From: Glaciozyma antarctica PI12
Lineage: Eukaryota > Basidiomycota > Microbotryomycetes > Kriegeriales > Camptobasidiaceae
Assembly (NCBI GenBank): GCA_002917775.1
Contig: KZ627155.1
Span: 530,675 to 594,674, forward strand
Direction: 5' to 3'
Length of the DNA stretch: 64,000 nt
Under the pieces are notes generated by a model that saw only the letters and a program-made list of their open reading frames with translations, was not told where the DNA came from and did not search any database. Each line of letters begins with the position of its first letter. Position 1 is the first letter of the stretch. This document shows, piece by piece, positions 1 to 11,778 of this stretch. A program made the translations under genes and the position numbers.

Positions 1-1691
1 GGATAAATACTGATGCAGTACCCCGGCGCCTCCCTCGGACTGGCGAGCGGTCTCGCTCCCGGATCGTCCTCCACCTCGTCCTTGTCCTTGTCCTTCCCCA
101 GCGGTAACAGGACCGGCGGATGATGCAGCCTGTTCGCTCTCGAGATCGGCTGGCCATCCTTGGTCGTCGTAGGGGGCTTGTCGACTCCGATCCCGGCGTT
201 CGCAGGCCGCTTGTCCCGTCGCAGCGCGTGCTTGCCCGTCGCGACGGCGATGGGGGACTTGATGTCCTTGATGTGACGGAGCATGAAGACGGGGTTGGCG
301 TTCTGCTCTTTTAGGCGCTGGAAGAGGAGGAGGGGTTTCTCGTCGTAGGAGAGGCAGCGTTCTGCGGTCGTCGGAGGGTCAGCTAGACGTTCAGCGCGGA
401 ATGGCGAAGAACGCACCCGTGTTGCCGTAACAAATGAAGAGAGCATACTGCCGCCAGTCGTCGTTTATCTTGTACTTCTTGAGCGCGGCAGGAAGAACCT
501 TGTAGCAGGGATCCTCGAGCGTGACCCTGAACGACCGGTACGGGTTGTCGGAACTCGAGCTCGCGCCGTGCCTGTCCGACCTCTCACGATCGTTCGTAGA
601 TGAGCGGGTTGATGGAGGGATCGCTGGGAGAGGAACGTTCGAGGCGGGTGCGGCGGAGGAGGAGAGGAAGTGAGAGCTGTGGCTGGCGGGGAGAGAGCCC
701 GACAGATCGTGGGCCGCGCCGGTGGGAGTCGTCGGCGTAAGGGTGCCGGAGGTGAAAGGAGGGGCGACGTATTCGCTTGCTGAGGAGTTCTGGTGGTACG
801 CTCCACGACCTGAAGCGTCTGGGTCGAGGTCGGGGTGCAATCGCGGGGAGTCCATAGGGCTCCGAGGGCTGTCGGGGAGGCCGTTGGAGGTTTCGGAGGG
901 ACGAGATTTGGCGGAGAGGTTGGTCGGAGGGTGAGTGGTGGAGTTCGAAAGGGGGTGGGGGAAGAGGTTGCTGGTGGGAGAGCGGACAGCGGGACGAAGC
1001 TGCAGGGACAGTACGCGTTACTCTGAGTCCCTTGAGCGTCCTGGGCGACGATGAAGCTCACCTTGCTGTTTGATCTTGCGAGAACCTCATCGCGCATGGT
1101 CACGAGCGTGTCGTGCAGCCGCTGTACCTCCGTCTCGAGGTTGCGTATCCGGTCGTCTGCGAGCGAGGAGCAAGCGCATCAGCTGCTGGCACTCCCACGA
1201 TTGAGCGAATGGGCACTGACCTCGTTCGTGAAGCATTCCAATGATCTGTTCAGGCGGCATAACGCCAGACGGGCTGTCGACCATGATCTGCTCCATATCC
1301 TCAGCTAGGGACGGAGGAGGTGTCAGCTCCCGCCCCTCGTCCCCAGCTCTCCGGCACGCACAAGGTGGTACATAATGCCCCTCCTCCACTGGAACGCTCT
1401 GTTGAACCTTGAGAGCGTACACCGCTCGCAAGATGGCTAGCCGTTGACCGACCGAGTGGATCCCTACGTCCTTGAGCGCTTCGTGGTCGAGGTGAACCAA
1501 GATGTCTCCCGTGATGCCGTGCTCTGTGTGTATTCAGCTATCAGTGGACGAGAGCACGGCCGTCTAGCTGCGAGCGCACCCTTGATCTGAGCTTCGTAGA
1601 AAGGGAAGCCCAGCGATGCGAACAGGTGAGCTACGCCGTCCTCGTCGAGCGTAAGGAGCGACGGCCTGGGAGCGTGAGCTTCCTGATCCAT
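1..1691 (-). CDS. STE50: Ste50/Ubc2-type MAPK adaptor, C-terminus cut by window edge
   Basis: Adaptor that links small GTPases to the Ste11-type MAPKKK in mating, filamentation and osmotic MAPK pathways. The N-terminus (start codon at 1689-1691, reading MDQEAHAPRP) runs into a SAM domain, including 'GFPFYEAQIKG' and, after an intron, 'ALKDVGIHSVGQRLAILRAVY'-like helix 5. A Ser/Pro-rich linker follows. A Ras-association (RA) domain lies near 560-250, with 'RVTLEDPCYKVLPAALKKY' and 'YDEKPLLLFQRLKEQ'. The last residues before the edge, 'PGYCISIYP', look like the first strand of an SH3 domain. Basidiomycete Ubc2 proteins carry C-terminal SH3 domains that ascomycete Ste50 lacks, so I infer Ubc2 architecture. 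Several introns interrupt the gene. It diverges from SLA1 across a promoter of about 240 bp. The family is clear; the missing C-terminus is beyond the window. Confidence 0.87.
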
Positions 1692-1929
1692 ATCAGCCCG
1701 TTCACAGCTCGACGAGGATGCTCTGGGCGAGTTTAGATCGAGTCGTTGAGGGGAGAAGGGAGACCAACTACTCGGGCGGGGGAGTCCACGCTCTTGCTCC
1801 TTAACCCAACTCCTCTCCGGCATTTACGACTTGGCAGGCCAAGCAGCCAACTGCCTGCGCGCCTAACACCTTCAGCCAACCTCCCATCGAGTCTCGCGCT
1901 TCAAGAACCGCCAGGGAGCCGACCAGCGA
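1692..1929. promoter_or_regulatory. Divergent promoter between STE50/UBC2 and SLA1
   Basis: The 238 bp between the two opposed start codons must hold both core promoters and 5' UTRs. I see no convincing TATA box. The spacing is typical of the divergent pairs in this window. Confidence 0.5.
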
Positions 1930-4900
1930 ATGACGACCCCCTCGCTACATCTCAACCTTCTCAAGGTCGAATTCGACTACGAGGCTCAGACTTCAGACGA
2001 GCTTACAGTCACCGAGGATCAGCTCGTTTGGGTCCTGGAGGACGTCGACCCCGAGTACGTTCAATCTCCTTGTTCCGCGTCGGCAGGAGCTCCCACCCAC
2101 GGCGAAGCGTCTGTGCTCTCTCGGCTATGGTGGGCTGGGAGCTGGTTCGGCACTGTGGCGTCTGAAGGAACCTATAGATACTGCGTCGAGACCGCTCAAA
2201 GCTTACCACCGCTGCTCGCATTCTCCACAGCTGCCACGGCCGCACCACCCGCGTCCGCTCTCCAGACCAGACACTAACCTCTCTCTCCACTTCCCAGATG
2301 GTTCAAAGTCAAGATCAAGTCGACTTCTCCCACCCCAGCTATCGGCCTCGTCCCAGCCTCGTACCTCACCTCCCCCACGCCCCTCCGATCCGTGCGGGCC
2401 GTCTACGACTACGTGCCGACGCGCAACGATGCTGGCGAGCTGGAGAATGAGGAGGAGCTGGAGATTACCGAGGGAGAGGAGCTGCAGCTGTGGGAGGATG
2501 AGGGAGATTGGGTCTTGGTGGGGAGGGAGGGTGCGAAGGGAGTGGGGTTCGTGCCGGGCAGCTACGTTGAGGTACGTTTGCTCTACGCGGGTGATGCATC
2601 CCAGGGACTGGAAGCTTACGCTCGCTGCTATTTCAGGCCGATGGTCAGGAGGCTGAGGAGGTTAGTAGCTTGAGGAGGCGACCTGGCGCAACGCGGAACT
2701 GACGGGCGGACTCCCTACAGGAACAGTACGAACAGTACGAGGAAGCAGTCGCTCCTACTGCTGCGTACGTCAATCCTTCTGAGCGTGTAGCATCAACCAA
2801 GGCATCGGCAAAGCCTGGAGATGTCAAGACGTGGGGCGTGACTGTGCGTCTTCTCCTCGAATCGCATCGGCCCGACAGCTGACCCTCGGTACGCTGCTCA
2901 CAGGAGATCGACAAGAAGAAGAAGAAAAAGAAGGGCACTCTTGGCGTCGGAAACGGCGCAGTCTTCTTCGCTAGCGAGAGTGACAAGGTCGGTCCCCGTC
3001 TCAGCAGGCCCTCCTATGATCGCTTACGCGCTCTCCCCAGACGCCCGTCCAGCAATACCTCATCTCAACTCTCACCGACCTAACGACCGAGAAGTCCAAG
3101 CACCTCCACCTCACGTTCCCCACCTGCGGCGAACTGCACTTTGTCATCAACAGCAAGAGCGACTTCGACGACATCGTCGCCAAGATTGAGGAAGGCCGCA
3201 CTCCCGACTCCCCCGGCGCCTCCCCCACCCCTTCTCCCTCCGCCGAAACTCCCTACATCCCTCCTCCTCCACCTCTCGCGAACCGCCGCCTCCCTCCCCT
3301 CTCCACCGCTGCCCTTCCACCGCCCTCTCCTCCCCGCCCTTCTGCGAACGGTGCGAACGGGAACGCGATAGCGCTGTACGATTTCGAGCCGGACGGAGCG
3401 GACGAGCTGAGCGTGGCCGAGGGAGATCGCCTCATCTTGATCAAGGGAGGGTCCGACGATCCCGATTGGGTCAAGGTTCGCAAGGTTGGCAGTACGGAGG
3501 ATGGAGTCGTTCCTGCGACGTATGTTCAGGTGCGTTCTTCCTGCTTGTCTGAGAGAGGGCTGAGCTGACTTTGTGGGCTGTCAGCGCGACGACGGAGAGG
3601 AGGAGGACGAAGGCGAGACGGCCGAGGAGGAGGAAGCTCGTCTCGCAGAGGAAGCCGCCGCAGCCGAGGACGCCGCCGCTCTCGAAGCGCATATCCGCGC
3701 CGACAAGGCGAAAGCGTCGGCGCACGCCAAGCTCGCTGCCGACCGCGAGCTTAAGGAGCAGCAGCGGAAGAAGGAGGCGGCAGCTGAGGCGGCGAGGAGG
3801 AAGAGGCTGTCAACGGCACCTCCTGCGGCGCCGATTCCGGTGCCGCAGCATGGGGAGGAGCCGCCGGCGATTGCGGCGAGGCCGAGTAGGGAGAGTAGGG
3901 AGGCGGCGGCGTCGGGAGGGCGGAGTGGGTCGAGTGGGAAGCCAAAGGAGGCGTCGAAGAGTGAGTTGGGTTTGAGGTGCGCAGAAGGAGCAGCGAGCTG
4001 ACTGGGTCTTTGTTTGGCAGAGCCAGCGGCGCATCGCGTACGAACGTGGAAGGACCGCACGGGGCAGTTCAAGGTCGAAGCAGAGTTCCTCGGCCTCAAC
4101 GGCAACAAGATTCGCCTGCACAAGCTCAACGGCGTCATTATCGAGGTTCCTATCGAGAAGATGTCGTCCGAGGACACAGCGTACCTCAAGAAGGTCACTT
4201 CTCGCAGCGCCTCTGGCGACGACGACACTCCTCTCGCCCATATCGCCAACCAGGAAGATCGTCGCAACGAGCGCCATCGTCGAGGAGAAGCCGCCGCCGA
4301 GGGAGTCGGAGCTTCGCGCCAGTCGTCTCGTCCTCCCGCGTCGAAGCCCGCGCAGCCGAAGAAGGACACGGACTGGTTCGAGTTCTTCCTCAACGCCGGA
4401 TGCGACATGAACGACTGCACGCGGTACGCCAACAACTTCCAGCGCGAGCGGATCGAGGAGAGCCTCGTCGTCGACCTCGAAGCGACGACGCTCCGCACGC
4501 TCGGCCTGCGCGAAGGCGACATCATTCGCGTCCTCAAGTTTATTCGAGACAAGTACGGCGCGCCCCCGACTCCCGACAAGTCGGACCGCGACGCCCAGGT
4601 GGCCGCCGACGCCCACATGGCGAGGAGCCTGCAGGAGCCGACGCCTCCGCCGCCGAACCTCTTCACGGGACCCGATGGCGGACTCAAAAGCACTCGACGA
4701 GGTCGACCTACGAACGGTCGTCAGGCGACAGCGGTCGATTCGGCGGCGTTGGCGGACGCGGGAGCGGCGCTCGCAAAGCGGAGCGAGACCCCGCCTGTCG
4801 CTCCCGTCGCTTCGACGCCGAACCGGACTGGATCGTCTCTCGACCCGTCGCGGAGGTCGAGCTCGACGATTCCTCAGCTCGGCGGTTTCGACGACGATGC

Positions 4901-6135
4901 CTGGACCGTCAAGACTCCCTCGAAGCCCACTACCCCCGCCCCTCCCATCGAAGCTCCTGTAGCCTCTCTCCAACCTCCCGCGCCGACGCCGATCCAACCT
5001 CCTACTCTGCAAGCGCGCCCCGGATCCACCGGTCCTCCCACCTCGACCCTCTCCTACAACGACGGCCTCCTCGCACAACTCGGCATCGGCGCTCGCCCTC
5101 CCTCAGCCCCCGTCCCTCACACCTACTCCCAAGGACCTTCGTCGAACGGCTCGTATTCTGGCCCTCGTGCTCCCATCGCCCCCATCCCCGCCAACCAAGG
5201 CCTCCTCGCCCCCCTCATTCCCACCAACACCGGCATGCCCAGCTTCAGCCGTTCGCCGTTCGCACAAGGTCCGATGATGCCGCAGATGACGGGGTTCCCG
5301 ATGCAGCAGGGAATGGGGATGCAGCAGCCTCTCACGCCAAACTTCACGGGGATGCCGATGCGTACGTCGTTCCTCCTTCTCGGTTGATCGCAAGTACTGA
5401 TCTTGCGTTCTCTGCAGAATCACCGTTCGGGAACCAGATGCAGATGCAGCCCACCGGCAGCCCCAACTACCTCCAGCAGCAGTCGACGGGCTTCCTTCAG
5501 CAGCAACCTACCGGCTTCCAACCCTCCTACCAGCAGCAGCAACAGCAGCAGCCTCAGCAGCAGCCCTCCTTCAGCTCAGTTCCCTCGCGCTTCAGCCCAG
5601 CCCCGCCAAGGTCGCCCATCCAGTTCAACCCCGCGCCACCTCCGCAAGTTTCGGCGCCGCCGGCGTCGAGCACGACGGCTCAATTCCAGCCGTCCAACAT
5701 CTTCAGCTCGATGAAGGATGGCTCGTTTGCGAAGGGATCGCAGCTCGGTCCTCAAGATCCGAGTGCGTCTTCGCTGGCTCCCCCACGTTCGAGCGGAGCT
5801 GATTTGTCTTTCGTCTCAGCCAAGTACGATGCTCTTCGTCCGCAACAAACGGGAATGCGTACGCTTTGGCTCATCGCTGACGGTGCCGGTTGCTGACTCC
5901 CCTCTCCGCAGCTGCCTTCTCGCAAGGCGGGTTCCAGCCCGGACTGCAGTCTCAACAGACTGGTTTCCCCGGCGTGATGCAGCCGCAGATGACGGGTTTC
6001 CAGCCGCAAGGCCAGGTGTTCCCTCAGCAGACGGGCATGCCACAGTACGGCCAGAACGGGTATCAACAACGCCAGGTTCGTCGAGCCATCTCGAACGTCG
6101 CGGTCGTTGGCTGACGCTCTCCCTCCCAGTTCTGA
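1930..6135 (+). CDS. SLA1: Actin-cytoskeleton/endocytosis adaptor Sla1
   Basis: Endocytic coat adaptor that binds cargo and restrains Las17/WASP at cortical actin patches. Domains in order: SH3-1 right after the start (VEFDYEAQTSDELTVTEDQ), SH3-2 (VRAVYDYVPTRNDAGELENE), a spacer with a lysine run, SH3-3 (AIALYDFEPDGADELSVAE), an acidic/Ala-rich coiled coil, SHD1 (VRTWKDRTGQFKVEAEFLG; the cargo NPFxD-binding domain), SHD2, a SAM-like domain (WFEFFLNAGCDMNDCTRYA), then a Pro/Gln-rich tail. The tail carries many xxQxTG motifs (PQMTGF, QQSTGF, QQPTGF, PQQTGM, SQQTGF), the form phosphorylated by Prk1/Ark1 kinases in yeast Sla1. The last intron (6076-6129) leaves a 6-nt terminal coding exon, TTC TGA. 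The start was chosen because SH3-1 begins a few residues downstream. Domain order and length fit the family. Confidence 0.95.
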
Positions 6136-6302
6136 GCGACGCACCGCCTCCCTTCCTTCATTCATTTCTCCTCTTCCTTTTATTATCCCCTCGCGTACTC
6201 CGGCAGCAAATTTGGTGTAACGAAATGCAATTGTGCGACAAATCAAAACGAGCGAACTCCAAGCTCCCAGATCCCACCTCCCTACCTCCTCATCCTGCCT
6301 CC

Positions 6303-9300
6303 CTAATCCAACACGATGACCTCAGGATCTTCGTCGACCTCGAAAAAAGCGTCGAGCTCTGCGTCCTCGTCCTCGTCGCCAAACGTCTTCGTGACCGTAA
6401 CCTTTGCCGAGAACTTGCTGCTCTTGCCGCCAATCGTCGCCGTACTCTTCATCGCCGCGTCCTGCCGTCGCCCATAAGACTCAGTTTGGCCCGCGAAGAA
6501 AGTGCGAAAGGGACGCACGCTGCGATCGAGCAGAGCCGCCAACTGCTTGTCCGTGAAGACGACGTCGCCAGCGTCGAGAGTCGGCAAGTCCTGGATCGCT
6601 TTCTGCGCGAGCTCCTCGGCGAACTCCTCTGCGAGAGTAGGGCCCTTCTTCTTCGAACCGCCTTTGATCTCCTTGAAGTCCGCGAAGCCTCCTGCGAACT
6701 TGTCTGCGTCCGAGCGTCAGCGCAACGTTCCACTGCAAAGGCGAAACGAGCGCACCATGTCCGAGGACGAGAGCTTCGAGCTTGCGCTTCCCCGCTGCGC
6801 GCTCCAGGATCTTCTCCTCGATCGTGTTGCTCGAGACCAAGCGGTACGCGACGACGGGCTTCGTCTGCCCGATCCTGTGAGCTCGAGCGAGGGCTTGAAG
6901 ATCTTGCTGCGGGTTCCAGTCCGAGTCGAAGAAGATTACCGTGTCGGCGGCGGTGAGGCTGCGAGGAGAGGATTAAAATACGCTCGGATGGAGGAGGGAG
7001 CGAGGACGAACGTAATCCCGACCCCCCCAGCGCGCGTCGACAGGAGGAAGACGTGCGGCGCTGCAGGTTCCAGGGATTAGCGCTGAGCGACAGCAAGGTT
7101 GAGAGAGAGTACGAACACTCGTCACTGGGGTCATCGAAAGCCTCAATCTGTTGGCGCCTTCCCTCGAGCTCCGAATCTCCCTTGATGAGGCATACAGGCC
7201 AACCCTTGACCTCTTCGCACCATTTGTGCCTGTGCAGAGAGAATTAGCACCCGCTTTGAGGACAGGAGGAAGGTGCACGCACACAATGTCGAGCATCGTT
7301 ACGAACTGCGAGAAGATCAAGACCTTGTGTCGCTTCTTGAGGAGAGGTACGAGGAGGCGTTCGAGCAGGAGCATCTTTCCCGAATCGCGCAGCTCGGCGG
7401 GGACGTCGGCGGGGAGGATGGAGTCGATATCGGTGTGGAAGAGGAGAGGGTGGTTCGCGGCCTTGCGCATCTGGATGACAGCGTTCTGCAGGTGCTGGTT
7501 GTTAATCGCGGCGACTAGATAGACTGTCAGCGAACGCAGCTATCGCAAAGGAATGAAAGACGCACCCTTCTTCTTCTGCTGGTGAGCTTTGCCAATCTCC
7601 GCAACCGATTCGGCGTCCATCGAGGGTCGCTCCGAAGCAGCTTCGGCCTTCGCAAAGAACTCTTCGTCCGTCTCCTCCCTGAAGCTTCGCGTTGACTTGC
7701 GACGCTTGCTGGGCGAGGGACCGTCGATGGGGAGCGGGGCCGTCTTGTCGGCGAGAAGGAAGCCGCGAAGGTTCTTGCTGCGTGGATGAGGGCGTCAGCG
7801 CATCGCTAGCGTCTTTGAAAGAAGAACGACGTACTTGACGATCGAAGCGTAGAGCTCCTTCTGAGGGGCGGTGAGAGGGACAGTGAGGATGTACCTGCGA
7901 CTAGGCGTTAGCTGGCGTGCACGCGAGGCGATAGATGCGACGCACTCCTTCTTCGGAGGAAGGTTCAGCTCGACGTCCGTCTGCGGAGAGGGCGGTCAGC
8001 AGTCGCGATAACGAAAAGCACCGGCATCGAACCTTGAGTCGTCGCAGCATCCAAGGCTGCAGAAGTTGGTGAAGCTTGTCTCTGAGCTCGTTGCCAGCGT
8101 CCTTATCGATTTTGTCGAAGAAATCCGTGAAGCCACTGAGTTCGGAGAAGGTGGAAGGTAGAATGAAGGAGAGAAGCGACCAGAGCTCGGTGAGGTTGTT
8201 CTTAAGGTAGCCACGTCAGTCGCCATCAGGCACGAGGAAGGAAGTGACGCGTACCTGGAGAGGTGTTCCCGTGAGGAGAAATCGGGTGTCGGTGAGATAC
8301 TGGCTGAGCTCCTTCACCGTCTTGGAGTCCTTGTTCTTCAGCCGCTGCCCTTCGTCGACGATGATGATACCACAGCGCAGAGTCTCTAGATGTTGGCGAT
8401 CTCGAACAGCATATTCATCTAGAGCTGCGCGTCAGCAAGCGAGGAATGAGGCGAGGGCGAGCGAAGCTCACAGGTAGTGATGATGATGGGCTTCTCGTCG
8501 GGCGGGATCTTGGACTTGATGGGTGACAGGCACATTCCTGTCTCCACGCTACCGTGGAGGGTCTTGCCCATCCGAAGCTCGAGTCGCTGCTGCTGGCGGA
8601 GCGGTTTCTGTTCCGCCTCAACGAGACCCAGTCGCGTTTCGCGGAGGATCTTGCGCTGAGCCGGGTCGCCGTGGTAGAGCAAAATGGGGAGCGACGGTGC
8701 AAACCTGTGTCAAGATGGTCGTCAGCCGGGGACTCCAGACGAGCGCAAGAACGACGGACTTCTTGAATTCGCTCTCCCAGTTGGTTAGAACGGCTTTCGG
8801 AACGACGATCAGGTTGAACGTGCGCAAATTCTTGGCACGAAGGTGCGCGAGAAGGGCGATCGTTTGGAGAGTCTGCGTACGGCGAGCAAAGTGCAATCAG
8901 CACACGTCCGTGCCAGTAGTGGAGGCCCGAGAAGCAAAATACCTTTCCCAATCCCTGCGAGATCAAGGCAAGCGTCAGTCCACAGCATCGATCTCTTGGC
9001 CAAGTAAACGTACCATCTCGTCTCCAAGAATCCCTCCAGCCCCCTGATAATCGAGAGCGGCTGCAGAGTCACATTGTCAGCAAAGCGCGCGGGCGCTTCG
9101 CACTTGGGGACAGCTCACCTAGCCAGATGACACCCGTGCGCTGGAACGGCTTCAGCACGACGCCCTCCGCAAGCAGCGACAGATCAAGCCTTCGCAGAGT
9201 GAGTTCATCCAGATTGACCGTCTCGAGCTCTGCTCCCGTCATCCGGTCCTCCTTGCTGACGTCCTTCCCTTTCGCAGTCTTGGAGCGCTTCGCAGGGCGA

Positions 9301-9778
9301 CCAACAGACTTCTTCGGAGATTCTGAGCTGCTGCCTCGAGTTCGCCTGTCCAGTTCCGCCCCCACACGCTCGAACACCTCGCCGTTCTGGACGTCCGCAT
9401 CGACCTGCACACGACTGTCAGCTCCTGCCGCGCCGAGCAGGGTTGAAAACTGTACCTGTGACCTAATCCCAGCAGTGAACTCTCCCCCCCGCCTCAGCTG
9501 CTCGCGTAGGGCAGCTGGCAGCTTCGAGATCTGTCGACGCGACGAGACGCGATCAGCAACGCCCCGATCCAAAATCGCGCTACGCCTGTCGCTTACCTCG
9601 ATGTGCTTATCCTCGTGCTGATCTTCCTCGAGTACGGCGTGCTCTTCTGGTTCGACAGGCGTACCAGGGCCGGCTGAGGTCGTGACGGTGGAGCTTGAGG
9701 CTGAAGCGGGAGGGGAGGGGGCGTTCTTGCTCGGCCGGCCGCTGAGCTTGCGCTTGAGAGGGTTGGCTGGCGGTGCCA
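6303..9778 (-). CDS. IRC5: SNF2-family chromatin remodeller, LSH/HELLS/DDM1/Irc5 type
   Basis: ATP-dependent nucleosome remodeller. The N-terminus is basic and low-complexity ([19 protein letters not shown]). The helicase core starts at '[12 protein letters not shown]'. Motif I reads [19 protein letters not shown] and is assembled from three exons; the GLGK residues come from a 12-nt exon (8943-8954). Motif II reads [12 protein letters not shown], with Gln where most SNF2 proteins have His. Motif III is [11 protein letters not shown]. The C-terminal lobe has [61 protein letters not shown] and [18 protein letters not shown]. The last string is close to the HELLS/Irc5 signature, which is why I place it there rather than in Chd or Ino80. 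The gene has many short introns. It ends with an acidic tail ([12 protein letters not shown]). Its upstream region holds a TIR element 90 bp from the start codon. Confidence 0.9.
8943..8954 (-). other. 12-nt microexon encoding Walker A residues GLGK
   Basis: On the minus strand, GGATTGGGAAAG is flanked by CTCGCAG on its 5' side and GTATTTTG on its 3' side. The preceding exon ends ...GACGAGATG followed by GTACGTTT (intron 8955-9013). The next exon begins ACTCTCCAAACG after CGTACGCAG (intron 8873-8942). Joining the three gives GDEM-GLGK-TLQT in frame, the expected motif I. Confidence 0.85.
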
Positions 9779-9867
9779 TTCGAGCTGAGGCGTGGCTTGG
9801 GGAGGGAGAGGGGGAGGAAGGAGGAGGAATGCCGGATTTGTTTTTGGCCCAGCGCCGCCGCTCAGCG

Positions 9868-9924
9868 GTATGGTGCGATAAGGGGGCCACCTTATTTATT
9901 TTCTCCCCCGGCCTCTTTCTTTCT
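9868..9924 (+). repeat. Left terminal inverted repeat
   Basis: 57 bp, GTATGGTGCG... ending ...CCTCTTTCTTTCT. Matches the reverse complement of 11577-11637 except for a 4-bp GGCC gap near position 20. Similarity fades inward into pyrimidine-rich sequence. Confidence 0.9.
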
Positions 9925-11221
9925 TCCTCCTCATCTCCATTTTCTTTCTTCCCTACCAGAGCGACGTACCGAGGACTCCTTAGCAGCGTTCGGAGGCTGT
10001 AAGAAGTCCAGAAGTCCTGGTATGCTCTGCGTCGCCTGAGGAGGCTCGCCGCGTTCAAGGATTTGACTTCTCTTGTGCACTGTTTCTGCTTCTTCAAGAG
10101 CTCCTCACTGCTCAGTCTGCTTCGGAACTGGGCTTGAGTTTCTCTCTACCAGTCGACTGTAGCTTTCAGGCAGCTCCCACTTCTGCTTGCTTGTCCCTGT
10201 TCCCTCAGGTGCTCGAAACTTCCTCTCTTCCCTTTCCCATTCCACAGCTCCTCAGAAGCTCGCTCCCCGCGCACCTTACTCCTTGTCGACAACACACTCC
10301 GGCCAAACCTCCCCCTAGCTTGATACTCACGCCCCACCCTCCCTTCAGCCCATCAATCTTTGACTTCGCAGCTTGAACTCCCCCCTTCCCTCAGCTCGCA
10401 GATTGCTGAACTTTCACTTCCTCTCCGGCGCTTTAACCTTGCCGCTCGGGTTAAGCAAGAGGATTCCAGTACTAGGCAGCTCGACTTCGATTCTCGGAGC
10501 TCGGAGCTCGTAGACGATCACAGCCTCGCTGGACTTCCGTTGGACGTTCCCTGCCCCTCCAGCAATCCAACTTCGCCTTATAAGCGGGCAAATACTCGTT
10601 ACCAAACCCTTAGCTTTGACAGAGACGCGTGTGACTTCCCATCTACCTCTCGGACTCGCACGCTCCAGCAAAACTTGCGGCCGTTCTCGTCTCCCCCTAA
10701 CCATCAATACCTTCCTCTCTACCTCTCCTTAACACCTTTGGAGGGGAAAATCTCCTCGTATCTCCTAGTCATAACGAACATCCGTAGCGAGCCGCGACAC
10801 CGACCCCCTCACTCTCTCACTGTTCTCCTCGTTTGACTTCATCCCCTTCCTTTCTGATTTTCGTCCTCCAGGAGTAACTTCAATTGATCCACCACGCCTT
10901 AACTTACGGACGGGAAGAATGAATACGTTCTACGTCGATACTTTGAGGCTTGCGTAGCTCGGTACCCTCATCCTCGCTCCGCTTTCCAATCACGAGTTGT
11001 AGGTTCCAACACTTCCTGTTCCAACAATATCGTACCCTTCTTTTGCTGATGATTGAGACTACCCGCCATTACTCGTCAACACAGCTTGAGGGTCCTGCAT
11101 TTTCGAGCGATGTTCCTCGCCCTGTTTCTGGGCTCGAGCTTCCTCTCCTCGGCCTTGCTTACCGCGCAATTGTTTGGCTCTCAAAGGGCCCGTTTGTTGT
11201 GGTATATCTACAGATCCACAA

Positions 11222-11259
11222 AGCGCTGTACAACCTCGCTAGCGCTGTACAACCTCGCT
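11222..11259. repeat. Perfect tandem duplication of a 19-bp unit inside the TIR element
   Basis: AGCGCTGTACAACCTCGCT occurs twice back to back (11222-11240 and 11241-11259). It lies in the non-coding interior of the element. Possible subterminal binding site or slippage product; function unknown. Confidence 0.85.
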
Positions 11260-11576
11260 TTCCAACACACGAGAAGGAGAACAAGAAGCGGCCTTCGCTG
11301 TGGCTCACTTGGAGTCCCCTCACATCAGGAGCTTGCAAAATGCACCACGACTGCAGGATCTGACGAGAACCGCTATACATCACTCCTTACACCTTAACTT
11401 GGTCTCACTTCATGATCAACGGCGCGGGCTTTCGGCTTGAGAGCCTTCGCAATATGCGGACTTGCAGCCACGACGTTTTAAATTCACTCGGCTACAAGAG
11501 GAAGCTGCTTCCACTCTCAATGTTTCTGCTATGTTGAGCTCGAGGGGACGAGAAAAAAAGTTGAAAGAGCGGGGGG

Positions 11577-11637
11577 AGAAAGAAAGAGGCCGGGGGAGAA
11601 AATAAATAAGGTGGCCGGCCCCCTTATCGCACCATAC
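11577..11637 (-). repeat. Right terminal inverted repeat
   Basis: 61 bp, inverted relative to the left repeat, ending ...CTTATCGCACCATAC. It is followed directly by AGCG, which is also present just outside the left repeat. Confidence 0.9.
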
Positions 11638-11778
11638 AGCGGGGGTGCTCTTCCCCTCTCGCCACGTTCACTAAACGACTTCCGTGCAAGCCGGCAGAGC
11701 TCCCCAGACCACCGCTCGCGAAATCCTGCGCGCAAAGCTCTCCGCCTACCACGCCCGCACCAACGCACCTCAGCTCGA

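Larger units (their letters stand above)
9868..11637. mobile_element. 1.77-kb non-autonomous DNA transposon-like element with terminal inverted repeats
   Basis: The left end begins GTATGGTGCGATAAGGGGGC and the right end, reverse-complemented, begins identically. The inverted repeats run about 57-61 bp and differ by a 4-bp GGCC indel. The flanks carry the same four bases, AGCG, at 9864-9867 and 11638-11641, consistent with a target-site duplication. The interior is less GC-rich than its surroundings and has no ORF that looks like a transposase, so I call it non-autonomous. The superfamily is unknown; a 4-bp duplication excludes TA- and 8-bp-type families but is shared by several others. Removing the element and one AGCG would leave 227 bp between the SNF2 gene and the TMEM97 gene, matching other divergent pairs here. 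Confidence 0.75.

Noticed and set aside
9845-9930. TIR read as a possible tRNA or terminator hairpin
   Set aside because: The complementary partner lies 1.7 kb away with matching flanking AGCG; there is no cloverleaf or local hairpin.
10360-10836. 158-codon open frame inside the TIR element
   Set aside because: No catalytic motif, no family resemblance, low-complexity Ser/Pro/Arg content; probably a chance ORF.
11611-11778. Upstream in-frame ATG for the TMEM97 protein
   Set aside because: It lies within the transposon repeat and adds an unrelated Pro/Arg segment before TM1; the ATG at 11779 fits family length.
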